Positions 1-9,095 are shown, counted from the first letter of the stretch. The stretch is DNA of 64,000 nt from Opitutales bacterium (GCA_015061945.1 SUVP01000005.1:62001-126000); one strand, 5' to 3'. The notes: generated by a model from the sequence alone, not told the origin. Made by a program: numbers and translations.

Positions 1-1759
1 CTTGAAAGGCGATGAAAAGAAAGTCGAGCTTGGCGAATCGGTAATGTATATCGGCGAGCCACATTGGCTTTCTATGAACGTTAGAACTTCATCTATCAAA
101 TACGATAGAGAAACTGAACTTTTGGAAATGGAAGATGTAACTATGCGTGTTGGCGAAGTCCCATTTTTCTACATTCCAAGCTACTCTCAATATGGTTTGA
201 AACGTCCGCCTTACGACGTAAATACACGTGTTGGCTACAATAGCGATTATGGTGCATTTATAAGAAATAACCTTTACTACAACGGTCTTGGCGAAATATC
301 TCCAGGAATATTGCTCGACTATTACACAAAACGTTCTGTCCTTTTCGGACCTGCTGCAAACTACAAAACCGAACTCGCAAACAGCATTATGGAAGGATGG
401 TTCCAAGGTGCGTATATAGACGACAATGGTGGTCGAGATATTCTCGGTGAAGACTCGTGGGGCAACGAAATTGAAAGAGAACGCTTCTTTGTCGAACTTC
501 GCCATAAACAAATGATTTCTGATAGAGTCGGCATAACAGGCAATATCTCGTATTGGAGCGACGAATATGTAACGCGTGACTTCCGTCCAGAACTTTTCTA
601 CGACAACCAAGTGCCAGATAATTTTGCCGAAGCAATTTATTATGGCGATTACTTCACAGGTTCTGTCTTTACCCGATTCTCGCCAAATAGCTGGGAATTT
701 GTGCAACAACGTTTGCCAGAAGTCAGAATGGATTTGCAACCAGTTGAAATTTTCAAAACAGGTGCATACCAAACAGGTTATATGTCGTACGCATATTTGC
801 GTGAGTTTGATCCAACATCAATCGCAAATTATAAATATAGCAACAGAGCCGACGCATACTACGGAATAACTCGCCCGATTCAGTTGTCGTCGTGGAGCAA
901 ATTCACACCAGTTATCGGTGGAAGAGCAACGTATTATGCAAACGCTCGTGGAAAAAGTAGCGACTATATGCGATTCTTGGGGCAAATCGGTTTCGACGCT
1001 CAAATGGATATTTGGGGTGCGTGGGAATACGAAAGTCAAACTATGGGAATCGACGGAATCCGTCATCATATGATTCCACAAATTTCTTACCGATTCATTC
1101 CAAACGCAGAGCAGGGCGACTCTCGTATTGCACAGATTGATGATAATTATATCACAACTTATCCACCAGTGCTCGACTTGGGCGACCTTCGCAATACCGA
1201 CGAAATTTGGAACACAAATACGATGCGTTTCGGTTTGCAAAATATATTTGAAACAAGAGATGAAGAATACGGCTCTCGTGAAATTGCACGCTTTGATATC
1301 TATCAAGATGTCAACTTTGATGGTCGTAGAATCCCCAATCGCGACTACAAAGAATCGTATTCAGACTTGTTTATAAATGCGTCTCTTTCGCCAGCACGTT
1401 GGTTGACAATCGGTACATATACTCGCTATAATCTCGATTATCTCGATGTTCCAGAAGTCAATACATATCTCGGATTGTTCGATGGCGATGCGTTCTCGGC
1501 ATACTTGGTGACAAGTTATCTTGATGGTTCAATTAACCAGTACTCTGCACATGTTGAATATCGAATCAGCGAACGTTATAAACTTTTTGGACGTTGGCAT
1601 TACGATGCAGAACTTTCAAAATTTACTCACCAAGTTTACGGCTTGTGGACAAGAGTCGGCAACTCTTGGGTTGTAGAATACTTTATTTCAGAACGCTCGG
1701 GTTCAACACGCCAAAACAGTCTCTCATTTGGTGCTCGTATCTCAGTAATGATTTTCTAA
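1..1759 (+). CDS. lptD: LPS-assembly outer-membrane protein LptD, C-terminal part (5' end outside window)
   Basis: The reading frame enters from the left edge. The apparent TTG start at position 2 is only where the window begins. About 585 residues are visible. An early segment (VGEVPFFYIPSYS) matches the LptD/OstA region where the periplasmic jellyroll passes into the barrel. After it comes a long series of alternating aromatic and polar beta-strand segments, and the protein ends in Phe (SVMIF), as outer-membrane barrels do. LptD, with LptE, inserts lipopolysaccharide into the outer leaflet of the outer membrane. The stop codon lies one base before scpA, so the two are probably co-transcribed. 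The family call rests on motif and barrel pattern; another OstA-like barrel protein is the main alternative. Confidence 0.85.
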   Translation, partial: LKGDEKKVELGESVMYIGEPHWLSMNVRTSSIKYDRETELLEMEDVTMRVGEVPFFYIPSYSQYGLKRPPYDVNTRVGYNSDYGAFIRNNLYYNGLGEISPGILLDYYTKRSVLFGPAANYKTELANSIMEGWFQGAYIDDNGGRDILGEDSWGNEIERERFFVELRHKQMISDRVGITGNISYWSDEYVTRDFRPELFYDNQVPDNFAEAIYYGDYFTGSVFTRFSPNSWEFVQQRLPEVRMDLQPVEIFKTGAYQTGYMSYAYLREFDPTSIANYKYSNRADAYYGITRPIQLSSWSKFTPVIGGRATYYANARGKSSDYMRFLGQIGFDAQMDIWGAWEYESQTMGIDGIRHHMIPQISYRFIPNAEQGDSRIAQIDDNYITTYPPVLDLGDLRNTDEIWNTNTMRFGLQNIFETRDEEYGSREIARFDIYQDVNFDGRRIPNRDYKESYSDLFINASLSPARWLTIGTYTRYNLDYLDVPEVNTYLGLFDGDAFSAYLVTSYLDGSINQYSAHVEYRISERYKLFGRWHYDAELSKFTHQVYGLWTRVGNSWVVEYFISERSGSTRQNSLSFGARISVMIF

Positions 1760-1760
1760 A

Positions 1761-2567
1761 ATGGCTCAACAATCACAAGGTTTTGATGACGCAATTACGG
1801 GCGGTTTCGAGATGTCCGTAAAATTGAACGTCTTTGAAGGTCCGCTCGATTTGTTGCTGTTCCTCATTAGAAAAAACGAAATTGATATTTACGATATCCC
1901 GATTGTCGAAGTAACAAAACAATATATGGGTGTTTTGCGTTCAATGGAAAATATGTCGCTGGAAATTGCGGGAGAATTTTTCGTTATGGCTGCAACACTT
2001 ATGTACATCAAAAGTCGAATGCTTTTGCCGACCGACGAACGTGTAGTTGAAGCAACTGAAGATGACCCTGACGCTGATATCGACCCACGTTGGCAACTTG
2101 TCGAACAACTTTTAGAGTATAAGAAAATCAAACAAGCTGCCAATTCTCTTGAAGATATGATTGACTCTCGCCAAAACTTTGGCGAAAGAAAAATCTCCGA
2201 CAAAGAAGTCGCACCAGAACGCCCATTGAAGCCGTCCGACAAAATGGAAATTTGGACAGCATTCAACCTTATTTTGCGTCGTTTGGCAGAAAAGCTCGTG
2301 CAAGGGGAAATCACAGGCGAAAACGTATCTGTTGCCGATAGAATGGAATATATTTTGTCGATAAAAGAGCGCAAATTTACATTTTCATCGCTTTTTGGAA
2401 ATCAAAAAACGGGGCTTGTTACGATTATGGCGACATTCCTTGCGATGCTCGAGCTTACTCGCCAAAAGTTTCTTATTCTCACTCAAGACGAAGGTTTTGG
2501 CGAAATTTATTGCGAAAGAATCGGCGGAGATGTCCCACTTGTAATTGAAGAATCAACGGAAGATTAA
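1761..2567 (+). CDS. scpA: Segregation and condensation protein A
   Basis: This 268-residue protein contains the ScpA signature near its N-terminus (FEGPLDLLLFLIRKNEIDI, then PIVEVTKQY), followed by an alpha-helical middle and a C-terminal winged-helix-like part. ScpA is the kleisin subunit that bridges SMC heads in bacterial condensin and acts on the nucleoid during chromosome segregation. The start at 1761 lies one base after the lptD stop. A second possible start is the ATG at 1812 (MSVKLNV), which would give the usual N-terminus directly before the FEGPLD motif, so the first 17 residues are uncertain. No scpB follows. The next gene is a short unknown, three bases downstream. Confidence 0.93.
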   Translation: MAQQSQGFDDAITGGFEMSVKLNVFEGPLDLLLFLIRKNEIDIYDIPIVEVTKQYMGVLRSMENMSLEIAGEFFVMAATLMYIKSRMLLPTDERVVEATEDDPDADIDPRWQLVEQLLEYKKIKQAANSLEDMIDSRQNFGERKISDKEVAPERPLKPSDKMEIWTAFNLILRRLAEKLVQGEITGENVSVADRMEYILSIKERKFTFSSLFGNQKTGLVTIMATFLAMLELTRQKFLILTQDEGFGEIYCERIGGDVPLVIEESTED

Positions 2568-2570
2568 GAA

Positions 2571-2810
2571 ATGAGCGACCGCAAGAAATCACATTTATTA
2601 GGATTGGGGCTTGATTCAGACGGCGAAAAACGAATCACACAAGCCGAACGATTCACTCTCGTAGGCGGAACAGAAGAAACTCACGAAGCTATGACCGAAA
2701 CTGTCATAAAAACTTTTGAAGATTTAAAGCGACGTGGAAAAGATCTTGAAGACGCATCCCCACAAGAACTTTCAGACATAATCAGAAAACATTCATCAAA
2801 TAAAAGATAA
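2571..2810 (+). CDS. Small conserved-looking protein of unknown function, 79 aa
   Basis: A 79-residue hydrophilic protein lies between scpA and glmM. It starts three bases after the scpA stop, and its TAA stop shares a base with the glmM ATG (TAATG), so translation is probably coupled in one operon. The sequence is charged (RKKSHLLGLGLD at the N-terminus, a Lys/Arg-rich helical C-terminal half ending HSSNKR), with no signal peptide, membrane segment or motif that I recognise. It sits where many bacteria carry scpB but is far too short to be ScpB and shows no winged-helix pattern. The tight spacing on both sides makes it very likely real. Function unknown. Confidence 0.8.
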   Translation: MSDRKKSHLLGLGLDSDGEKRITQAERFTLVGGTEETHEAMTETVIKTFEDLKRRGKDLEDASPQELSDIIRKHSSNKR

Positions 2811-4156
2811 TGAAATATTTTGGAACAGACGGCATACGTGGAACGTATGGAGAATTTGAAATTAGCGAACCATTTTTTGTCGCACTCGGAAAAGCAACGG
2901 CTGATTGGCTTGCAGAAAATGGTAGTGGTAAAATTGTCGTAGGTGGCGATACTCGTGCATCGACCGATGTTTTAAAATCGGCATTTTGCGACGGGCTGAA
3001 ATCGGGTGGAGCTCAGTTTGAAGATTTGGGTGTTTTGCCAACTCCAGCTTTGGCGTATGGCGTGCTTGCACGCAACGCAAAAATGGGTGCAATGATAACT
3101 GCATCACATAATCCATACACAGATAATGGTATAAAATTTTTCGATGGAAACGCACGCAAAGTTGAAGACGATATGCAAGAATGGCTCGAAGTACGTCTCG
3201 AAAAATATTTGCCATCGTTCGATTCTTACAAACCACAAACTTTTGAGCCACGAAAAATCGAAGTGGGCAAATTTGCGTTAGAAGAATACGCAAAGAAAAT
3301 GTCGTCGATTTTCCCAAAGGATTTCCTCAAGGGCGTGAAGGTTGCAATCGATATGGCGAATGGTGCAACAAGCAAGGTGTCGTCAAAAGTATTTGCATCG
3401 TACGGTGCCGAAGTTTTTGAAATCGGTTGCGAGCCAACTGGGCTGAATATTAACGACGCAATCGGTAGCCAGCATCCTGAAAAAATGTCGGAACTTTGCA
3501 AGCAAGTTGGTGCAAATGTCGGCTTTGCACACGACGGCGATGGCGACCGTGTTGTAGTTGCCGACGAATCTGGTGCGATTCTCGAGGGCGAAGAAATCCT
3601 TGGGCTTATCGCACTCGACGCAAAAGCTCGTGGAAAATTGGCAAACGATTCAATCGTTACAACACTCCAAAGTAATATTGGTCTGGATGAGTCTCTCAAA
3701 GAAAACGGAATTAGCGTTTACCGAAGTGGTATCGGCGATAGACTCGTTATGCGTGAAATGCTCGCACACAATGCGGTAATTGGTGGCGAAAATTCAGGAC
3801 ACTTTATCTTTTCGGAAGTGTCGCCATGTGGCGATGGTCTTGCGGCTGCACTTGCGGTGCTGTCGGTTATGTCGTCTAAAAACGGTAAGCTTTCGGAACT
3901 TCGTGGTGGAATCAAGATGTATCCACAACTCGCAAAAGCAATCGCAGTTGCTCGAAAGACGCCAATCGACCAAACTGAAAATCTCGCTGGTGCAATGGCA
4001 CGTTGTGGAGAAATTCTCGATGGCGAAGGGCGGTTGCTCATTCGCTACTCGGGTACAGAAAAGAAAATTCGCTTGCTCGCAGAAGGTAAAGATCTAAAAA
4101 AAGTAGAAAGATGTATGGAATTGCTCGAAAAAGCAGTTGAATTAGACTTGCAGTAG
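2810..4156 (+). CDS. glmM: Phosphoglucosamine mutase
   Basis: This 448-residue alpha-D-phosphohexomutase begins with the GlmM hallmark YFGTDGIRG. It carries the phosphoserine loop TASHNP (Ser about residue 99), the metal loop DGDGDR in the middle and the C-terminal phosphate-binding loop RYSGTE. GlmM converts glucosamine-6-phosphate to glucosamine-1-phosphate for UDP-GlcNAc, the precursor of peptidoglycan and LPS. Length is normal for the family. The start ATG overlaps the stop of the 79-aa gene upstream, marking it as the last gene of the lptD-scpA-unknown-glmM run. The short opening and the active-site context favour GlmM over a phosphomannomutase. Confidence 0.96.
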   Translation: MKYFGTDGIRGTYGEFEISEPFFVALGKATADWLAENGSGKIVVGGDTRASTDVLKSAFCDGLKSGGAQFEDLGVLPTPALAYGVLARNAKMGAMITASHNPYTDNGIKFFDGNARKVEDDMQEWLEVRLEKYLPSFDSYKPQTFEPRKIEVGKFALEEYAKKMSSIFPKDFLKGVKVAIDMANGATSKVSSKVFASYGAEVFEIGCEPTGLNINDAIGSQHPEKMSELCKQVGANVGFAHDGDGDRVVVADESGAILEGEEILGLIALDAKARGKLANDSIVTTLQSNIGLDESLKENGISVYRSGIGDRLVMREMLAHNAVIGGENSGHFIFSEVSPCGDGLAAALAVLSVMSSKNGKLSELRGGIKMYPQLAKAIAVARKTPIDQTENLAGAMARCGEILDGEGRLLIRYSGTEKKIRLLAEGKDLKKVERCMELLEKAVELDLQ

Positions 4157-4202
4157 ATTATTATTTTATTTAAATTATTTCCAATATTTAACACAAATTG
4201 AT

Positions 4203-5633
4203 ATGGCAGAAGAAAACACAACCCCAGAAATCGTAGAAACAACAATTAGAGATTTAGACCCTCGTTTTATCAGACAACTTGAAAACGCGGAAAAATCTAT
4301 TGATAAGAATCCAGCATATGTAATTGATATTTGCTGTACTATTCTTTCAAAATACCCATCGTGCGTAGAAGTCCGCAAGATTCTCCGTCAGGCTCAATTT
4401 AAGAAATACGGCAAGGGTAATCCTATTGCGAAGTTTACAGCAAGTATCCAAGGTATGATTTTCTCGATGCAGGCAGGTTCGAAAATCGCAAAAGGTTTGG
4501 CTCTCGAAGTTATGGCAGATGCCGAAAAAATGCTCTCGGTTTGCCCAGAAAACGAAGGTGCTTTGAAAACTCTCGCATCGGCAGCTGAAGCTCTCAAATA
4601 TTGGGGTACTGTTGCAGAAGCTTATCAAGCAATCGCAAAATTTAAACCAAATGATGAAAAAACTTTGCTTGCTCTCGCCGACGCTTTGGTAAAAAGCAAA
4701 CAGCCTGACGCTGCTATGCAAGTTTGCGAAAAAATCTTACGCAAAAATCCATCTAATGGCGACGCTCAAGCTCTCGCAAGAAGTGCATCGGTCATCAAAA
4801 CTATGGATAAGGGCGATTGGGAAGACACAAATAAAAGTGCAACAGAAAAACAAAAAGACGCCGAAGAAGCTCTCAAACGTGCAAAGGAAACAAGCTCGGT
4901 CAACGACGAAGAAACTCTCGCTCGTATGGTCGAACGCCTCTCAGCTCAAATCCAAACAGACCCAGAAAACATCAATCTCTATCGAGAAATCTGCGGACAC
5001 TTGCGTACTCTTAAACGTTTTGAAGAAGCACTTGACTTTGTTCGCAAAGCACGTCAACAACCACTCGGTAAGGGCGACACAACTTTTGAAAAAATGGAAC
5101 AAGGGTTCCTTGTGGCAGCTATGGACCAACGCATCGCTGGCTTGAAAAAGAAACTCGAAGAAAATCCAGACGACGAAGCAGTCAAAGCAGAGCTTGCAGA
5201 AGTTCAAAAACAAGAACACGATATCAAGCTTGAAAACGCAAAGCAAATGGTTGAACGTTATCCGAACGACTTTAACTATCGTTACGAACTCGGTATGCTC
5301 CTTTTCGACGACGGCAACCTCGACGAAGCTATTATGCAATTCCAAATTTCGCAACGTAGCCCAAAAGTACGCTTGCAATCTCTCTTAGGTTTGGGCAGAG
5401 CTTTCACACAGGGTAGAAAATACGACCTCGCAGTTGACCAGCTCGAAACAGCGAAGAAAGAATCGAAGATAATGAACGAATCGAAAAAAGAAATTATCTA
5501 CGAACTCGGTACAGCGTACGAGCTTATGGGTAAAGCTGAACAAGCTTTCAACGAGTATAAAGAAATCTATTCAGCCGATATTTCATATCGCGACGTCGCA
5601 AAGAAAATTAACGACTACTACAACAATAAATAG
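4203..5633 (+). CDS. Tetratricopeptide-repeat protein
   Basis: A 476-residue soluble alpha-helical protein with TPR units, for example around residues 135-185 (VAEAYQAIAKFKPNDEKTL then QVCEKILRKNP) and again near the C-terminus (YRYELGMLLFDDGNLDEAIMQFQ, then a final AFNEYKEIY unit). A charged, probably coiled-coil linker (EKQKDAEEALKRAKE) lies in the middle. There is no signal peptide or membrane segment, so a cytoplasmic scaffold or adaptor role is likely, but no partner can be read from the sequence. It follows glmM by 46 bases and is followed by two terminator-like hairpins, so it may have its own transcript. Codon use resembles its neighbours. Confidence 0.85.
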   Translation: MAEENTTPEIVETTIRDLDPRFIRQLENAEKSIDKNPAYVIDICCTILSKYPSCVEVRKILRQAQFKKYGKGNPIAKFTASIQGMIFSMQAGSKIAKGLALEVMADAEKMLSVCPENEGALKTLASAAEALKYWGTVAEAYQAIAKFKPNDEKTLLALADALVKSKQPDAAMQVCEKILRKNPSNGDAQALARSASVIKTMDKGDWEDTNKSATEKQKDAEEALKRAKETSSVNDEETLARMVERLSAQIQTDPENINLYREICGHLRTLKRFEEALDFVRKARQQPLGKGDTTFEKMEQGFLVAAMDQRIAGLKKKLEENPDDEAVKAELAEVQKQEHDIKLENAKQMVERYPNDFNYRYELGMLLFDDGNLDEAIMQFQISQRSPKVRLQSLLGLGRAFTQGRKYDLAVDQLETAKKESKIMNESKKEIIYELGTAYELMGKAEQAFNEYKEIYSADISYRDVAKKINDYYNNK

Positions 5634-5654
5634 GGTATCGCTAAACATTGTTGT

Positions 5655-5687
5655 TGCAATCGTCCTTACAAATAGATTGCAGTTTTT
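5655..5687 (+). terminator. Hairpin with T-run after the TPR gene
   Basis: A 7-bp stem, TGCAATC/GATTGCA, with a 13-base loop is followed by GTTTTT. It lies 21 bases after the TPR stop. A second, stronger hairpin follows directly. Confidence 0.6.
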
Positions 5688-5689
5688 AC

Positions 5690-5724
5690 AAAAAATCGCC
5701 CAAGAAATTGGGCGATTTTTTTAT
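5690..5724. terminator. Strong Rho-independent terminator, likely bidirectional
   Basis: Stem AAATCGCCCAA/TTGGGCGATTT with a tiny loop is flanked by A and T runs on both sides, so it can stop transcription from either strand. It separates the TPR gene from the convergent folE2 gene. Confidence 0.85.
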
Positions 5725-5753
5725 ATGAGGGTTTTTGATGTGTTGAAAAAATC

Positions 5754-5790
5754 AAAAAAAATACCACCAAATTTTTGGCGGTATTTTTTG
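5754..5790 (-). terminator. Rho-independent terminator for folE2
   Basis: On the minus strand ATACCGCCAAA pairs with TTTGGTGGTAT (one G-U pair), followed by a run of eight T. It lies just past the folE2 stop codon. Confidence 0.8.
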
Positions 5791-5799
5791 TAAAAACAT

Positions 5800-6777
5800 C
5801 TAACAAATTAGGTCGTGGAAGTTTGAGAATGAACCAGTGAAACCACCAGGTTTGCCTTTGCATATCACGCCGACAGCGTCGTGCGAGTGGAGACTTTCGA
5901 GGTGGATACATGCAATCTCGAAGTCTTTGATACGTTTTTCTGCATCAAACTCTTGGTAGAGTAGGCGAGTTGCGTCTTCGATAAACTTTGCATAAGCACC
6001 ATTAAGTTCGGCGAAAGCTTGTTCGTCTTCACGTCTGACCATAGTTTGCGTTTCTGTACGGAGTGCTTCGAGGCAGAGCGAGTGCATATCTTCAATAGAT
6101 ATATGTGCTGATTTCTCGATTTCTGCACTGACTCTTGCTTTGCTACGTTGCGAGTGTGGCACACAATAGACATTGCGAGTGCGTCTTGCGTGTTCGCTCA
6201 ATTCAGCAGAACATGGGCAAGCCGAAGAATAGACAAAATCGAAGTGGACGATTTTTCTGAAGATATCGAGATCATCGATAAAGCCTTCGTACGCACATTT
6301 GTAGTATTGCCAAGCAGTGTGGTTGCTACGCAAACTTTTTTGTTGAATTGGGTATTCAAAAGAAATTTTGATTCTCGCACGCGATGTTGCGAGTTGTTCT
6401 TTCATTTTGATAAGGACTTCTTCGAGTGTATCAGGTGTAAAAATTCTGTCGGCAAACATATAGAATACTCGCATAATACGCGACATATTTATACCTTTGT
6501 TGTCGGCTGCCAACGATACTGTTGAAGTAATCGACGCCTGAAGCTCACGGACTTCGCAAGTATGTGTTAAGAATTTTAGTGGAAGTTTAAAATTGTGAAC
6601 ACCGACCTGCATAATCGGGACATTTGCACCTCTAATAGTATCTTTAGATGCGTTTTGGATATCGGGCAGAGTCTGTCTATACGAAGAATCCGCCTTGAAG
6701 TTTTCTTCATAATGCGAGACAGGGGCATCGTGTGCGATGTCCTTTTGTTGCGATTGGATGTCGTGTGTTTTCTTCAT
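5800..6777 (-). CDS. folE2: GTP cyclohydrolase FolE2 (GCYH-IB / MptA family)
   Basis: A 325-residue protein with the GCYH-IB pattern: LPDIQN near residue 40, VGVHNFKLPL, TVSLAADNKGINMSR, the active-site Cys loop SSACPCSAELS and the SQRS segment after it. The enzyme converts GTP to 7,8-dihydroneopterin triphosphate, the first step of tetrahydrofolate synthesis. FolE2 differs from zinc-requiring FolE and can use other metals; in many bacteria it is the only copy or is induced by zinc shortage. I could not recognise a clear Zur site in the upstream 200 bases. The N-terminal 25 residues are hydrophilic and variable. It is a stand-alone gene on the minus strand with its own terminator. The ATG gives the family's usual length. 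Confidence 0.92.
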   Translation of the reverse strand: MKKTHDIQSQQKDIAHDAPVSHYEENFKADSSYRQTLPDIQNASKDTIRGANVPIMQVGVHNFKLPLKFLTHTCEVRELQASITSTVSLAADNKGINMSRIMRVFYMFADRIFTPDTLEEVLIKMKEQLATSRARIKISFEYPIQQKSLRSNHTAWQYYKCAYEGFIDDLDIFRKIVHFDFVYSSACPCSAELSEHARRTRNVYCVPHSQRSKARVSAEIEKSAHISIEDMHSLCLEALRTETQTMVRREDEQAFAELNGAYAKFIEDATRLLYQEFDAEKRIKDFEIACIHLESLHSHDAVGVICKGKPGGFTGSFSNFHDLIC

Positions 6778-7050
6778 TTAGATAAAGACACGTGATAATC
6801 GTAAATAAAACAAAAATGGCAAGCCTATAATTTTTTTCTTATGCACTATTTCTCAGTAGGAGTGATTGGAATATCTGCTTAATGCCCGAAAAATAGGGGG
6901 ATTAAAACTATTACATCTGATATAACTTTTTATGTAATATACGGAAATAAAAAAAGTTCTAAAAAAAAGTAAAAAATTTCCTTGACGGATTTTTATCTTA
7001 AGGCAGAATGCGTTGCTTTAATAATTTTAACACTAACATTATATTTTGAA

Positions 7051-7332
7051 ATGACCGACACAACAGCAACAAGAGTTCTTACAGTTCAGAACAAGATGGG
7101 CATACACGCACGTCCAGCGGCAATGATTGTACGCATTTCAAACAAATATTCGCAGTGTGAAGTTTGGGTCGAAAAGGACGGCGAAAACGTCAACGGCAAG
7201 AGTATTATGAGCCTTATGATGCTTGCAGCTGGCAAAGGTTCTGAAGTTAAATTTATTGCCGAAGGCGAAGACGCTACAACAATGCTCGATGAAATTGAAG
7301 ATTTGTTCAATCGCAAGTTCGACGAAGAATAA
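7051..7332 (+). CDS. ptsH: Phosphocarrier protein HPr
   Basis: I chose the ATG at 7051, not the TTG at 6982 in the ORF track, because it gives a 94-residue protein of HPr length and removes a hydrophobic, non-homologous leader. The active-site loop GIHARPA places the phosphorylated histidine at residue 19. The regulatory serine region GKSIMSLM places Ser at about residue 51. HPr carries phosphate from enzyme I to PTS transporters, and its Ser can be used by HPr kinase to signal carbon status. No enzyme I, EII or HPr kinase gene is adjacent, so whether it serves sugar uptake or only regulation cannot be decided here. A hairpin terminator follows at 7405. Confidence 0.93.
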   Translation: MTDTTATRVLTVQNKMGIHARPAAMIVRISNKYSQCEVWVEKDGENVNGKSIMSLMMLAAGKGSEVKFIAEGEDATTMLDEIEDLFNRKFDEE

Positions 7333-7404
7333 TTTATAAAAAGTGTGTCATCGGGCGGTTGGTATAGATAAAATCGCTCTTTTAAATAGACAACACAAAT
7401 ACTG

Positions 7405-7437
7405 AAAGACAAGTTCCAAAGGACTTGTCTTTTTTGT
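7405..7437 (+). terminator. Rho-independent terminator after ptsH
   Basis: Stem AAGACAAGT/ACTTGTCTT with a short loop, followed by TTTTTTGTTTTT. It lies about 75 bases after the HPr stop. Confidence 0.8.
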
Positions 7438-7491
7438 TTTTAGACTTTCACTTTGTCAAAAACAAAATTTTACAAAATCTTTGCAAAAATA

Positions 7492-7525
7492 TTGACATTA
7501 GTTGAGCATTCAATATCCCTATTAT
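7492..7525 (+). promoter_or_regulatory. Candidate promoter with -35 box only 38 bases before the ATG
   Basis: TTGACA at 7492-7497 is followed after 22 bases by TATTAT at 7520-7525. The ATG is at 7530 with no Shine-Dalgarno sequence. The layout implies a transcript starting at or next to the start codon. Confidence 0.35.
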
Positions 7526-7529
7526 AGTT

Positions 7530-8960
7530 ATGAAAAAGAACTATTTATTTCTTTCTACTTTGTTAGGTGCAACATCCTTGTTTGCTACCGATTATATCTA
7601 CTCTGGCGTAGGTGCGTTTGATACAATAACTCCACCTCAATACGATAATGTAGTTTTAACGCTCGACGAAAACGGAACAGTTAATGCAAATAAAAGGGCA
7701 CGTTTTGTTGTTGGTTCAAATGCGTTATATTCACTCAAAACTGACCCTAAAAACAATCCATCAGATTTTGCAGCCTGGGATATTATCTGGGGCTTTAACA
7801 TCAATTTAAAGACTAACGCTGGTGGTGAAAAAGAAGTATTGAACCTTACAGATAAAGTTGTATTCGTCGGTCATAACGACAGTGCAAATCAGAAACTTTT
7901 TAGAATCTACAATTACACAGGAACGGAATATCCAACAAATACGACAGCTGTTGCTAATTTTGATATTGTCGAATTAACGAACAATGCCGTATTTAAATTT
8001 GAAGTAAATACACGTTTAGCAGGTAATCAAATTATTATTGATTCAGATAACTCTGGTATTCATGTAAACAAAGGAACATTGCAATATCAAGTTGCAACAA
8101 CAAGTTGGAATAAGTCGCAATCATATTTGCAAGTAGATAGCGGTGCTACATTCAAAATGGAAACACCTTCAGACTTCCATGTGAACAAGGCTTTGATTGC
8201 AGGTGATTTTATAAATGAAACCAATAAAAAAATTGTATTCAATTCTAACTTGAAATACCCAAGCGTTATTACGGGAAATCTTTTCTCGGTAGGTAGATTC
8301 CAAGTTGTAGGTGCACTCCAACTTGATGGCGAAGCCAATTATGTATACGACAAAAATAATAATGGTAGTGTGTTGATGAGTAATACCGGAAAAATAATTC
8401 TTAATAAGGAAAACGCATTAAACGCATTAGTTGTATCGACAGAAGCAGAATACAATTCAGCAACGGAAGCAGAGCAAAAGGCAAACTTTGTAGTTCGTGG
8501 AGATGAAAATTCAAAAGTTTATTATAAAAAGACAGCTCCGTTTATCGTTATGAATGGTAGTGCAAACAATATCATCGAAGTTAATGTTACAAATACGTTT
8601 GGGCTATCTTTCTCAGGCTGTGCGTTGGGAACTGTTGAAATTGCATCAGATGCAACTTGGATTGTTAGCGAGTTTGGGAATTACAATTCAAAACCAACAT
8701 TGGTTCTGAAAAACTTTGAAAACGACGCAGTGTTCTTTACCACAAATGCAATGAATCAGTACGAAACTTATATTTCCGACATAAAAGCAATAATGGCAGA
8801 TGATCAAGAATATGGTAAAGATGATATAAAATTTGTGGCAGATACATTTAATGGTCAAGCTGGTTATTGGTTGACTGTCGCAGTGCCAGAACCAGCCGAA
8901 TGGGCGATGATTTTCGGCGGTATCGCACTTGCCTTCGCAGTGTATCGCAGACGCAAATAA
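7530..8960 (+). CDS. PEP-CTERM sorting-signal protein, copy 1 of a tandem pair
   Basis: A 476-residue secreted protein. It opens with a Sec signal peptide (MKKNYLFLSTLLGATSLFA, cleavage likely after FA). It ends with PEPAEWAMIFGG, a hydrophobic stretch and the basic tail YRRRK, the PEP-CTERM tripartite sorting signal. The body is rich in Asn, Thr, Val and beta-strand-like segments with no catalytic motif that I recognise, consistent with a surface or matrix protein. PEP-CTERM proteins are processed by an exosortase; none is encoded in this window. The neighbour at 9096 is a diverged paralogue in the same orientation. A terminator follows the gene. Function beyond secretion and anchoring is unknown. 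Confidence 0.88.
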   Translation: MKKNYLFLSTLLGATSLFATDYIYSGVGAFDTITPPQYDNVVLTLDENGTVNANKRARFVVGSNALYSLKTDPKNNPSDFAAWDIIWGFNINLKTNAGGEKEVLNLTDKVVFVGHNDSANQKLFRIYNYTGTEYPTNTTAVANFDIVELTNNAVFKFEVNTRLAGNQIIIDSDNSGIHVNKGTLQYQVATTSWNKSQSYLQVDSGATFKMETPSDFHVNKALIAGDFINETNKKIVFNSNLKYPSVITGNLFSVGRFQVVGALQLDGEANYVYDKNNNGSVLMSNTGKIILNKENALNALVVSTEAEYNSATEAEQKANFVVRGDENSKVYYKKTAPFIVMNGSANNIIEVNVTNTFGLSFSGCALGTVEIASDATWIVSEFGNYNSKPTLVLKNFENDAVFFTTNAMNQYETYISDIKAIMADDQEYGKDDIKFVADTFNGQAGYWLTVAVPEPAEWAMIFGGIALAFAVYRRRK

Positions 8961-8990
8961 TATAGTCCACTTTTTCATAATAAAGAAAAG

Positions 8991-9019
8991 CCTTCGTCGA
9001 CCAAAGCGAAGGTTTTTTT
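8991..9019 (+). terminator. Rho-independent terminator between the two PEP-CTERM genes
   Basis: CCTTCG pairs with CGAAGG around a 10-base loop, followed by seven T. It separates the tandem paralogues into two transcription units. Confidence 0.8.
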
Positions 9020-9057
9020 GTGTTTATAAAAGTTCTTGAAAAATATGTAGATAAAAG

Positions 9058-9090
9058 TTGACAAGTTTTCGTCGTTTCATATTTTAAATA
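9058..9090 (+). promoter_or_regulatory. Candidate promoter for the second PEP-CTERM gene
   Basis: TTGACA at 9058-9063 lies exactly 38 bases before the ATG, as in the first copy. Possible -10 hexamers are TATTTT (16-base spacer) or TAAATA (21-base spacer). No Shine-Dalgarno sequence precedes the ATG. Confidence 0.35.
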
Positions 9091-9095
9091 ATGTT

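Noticed and set aside
818-1306. Long opposite-strand ORF inside lptD, and similar antisense ORFs inside rpsA, leuC, yebC, cheA and others
   Set aside because: Shadow frames of real genes: Cys/Ile-rich or low-complexity translations without starts, ribosome-binding sites or domain patterns.
5655-5790. Three hairpins in a row, considered as a repeat cluster or small CRISPR
   Set aside because: The stems are unrelated in sequence and each is followed by a T run on the appropriate strand. They are ordinary terminators of convergent genes.
6778-7050. Search for a Zur box or folate riboswitch between folE2 and ptsH
   Set aside because: AT-rich spacer with no convincing palindrome or riboswitch core. 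TTGACG at 6982 lacks a good -10 partner.
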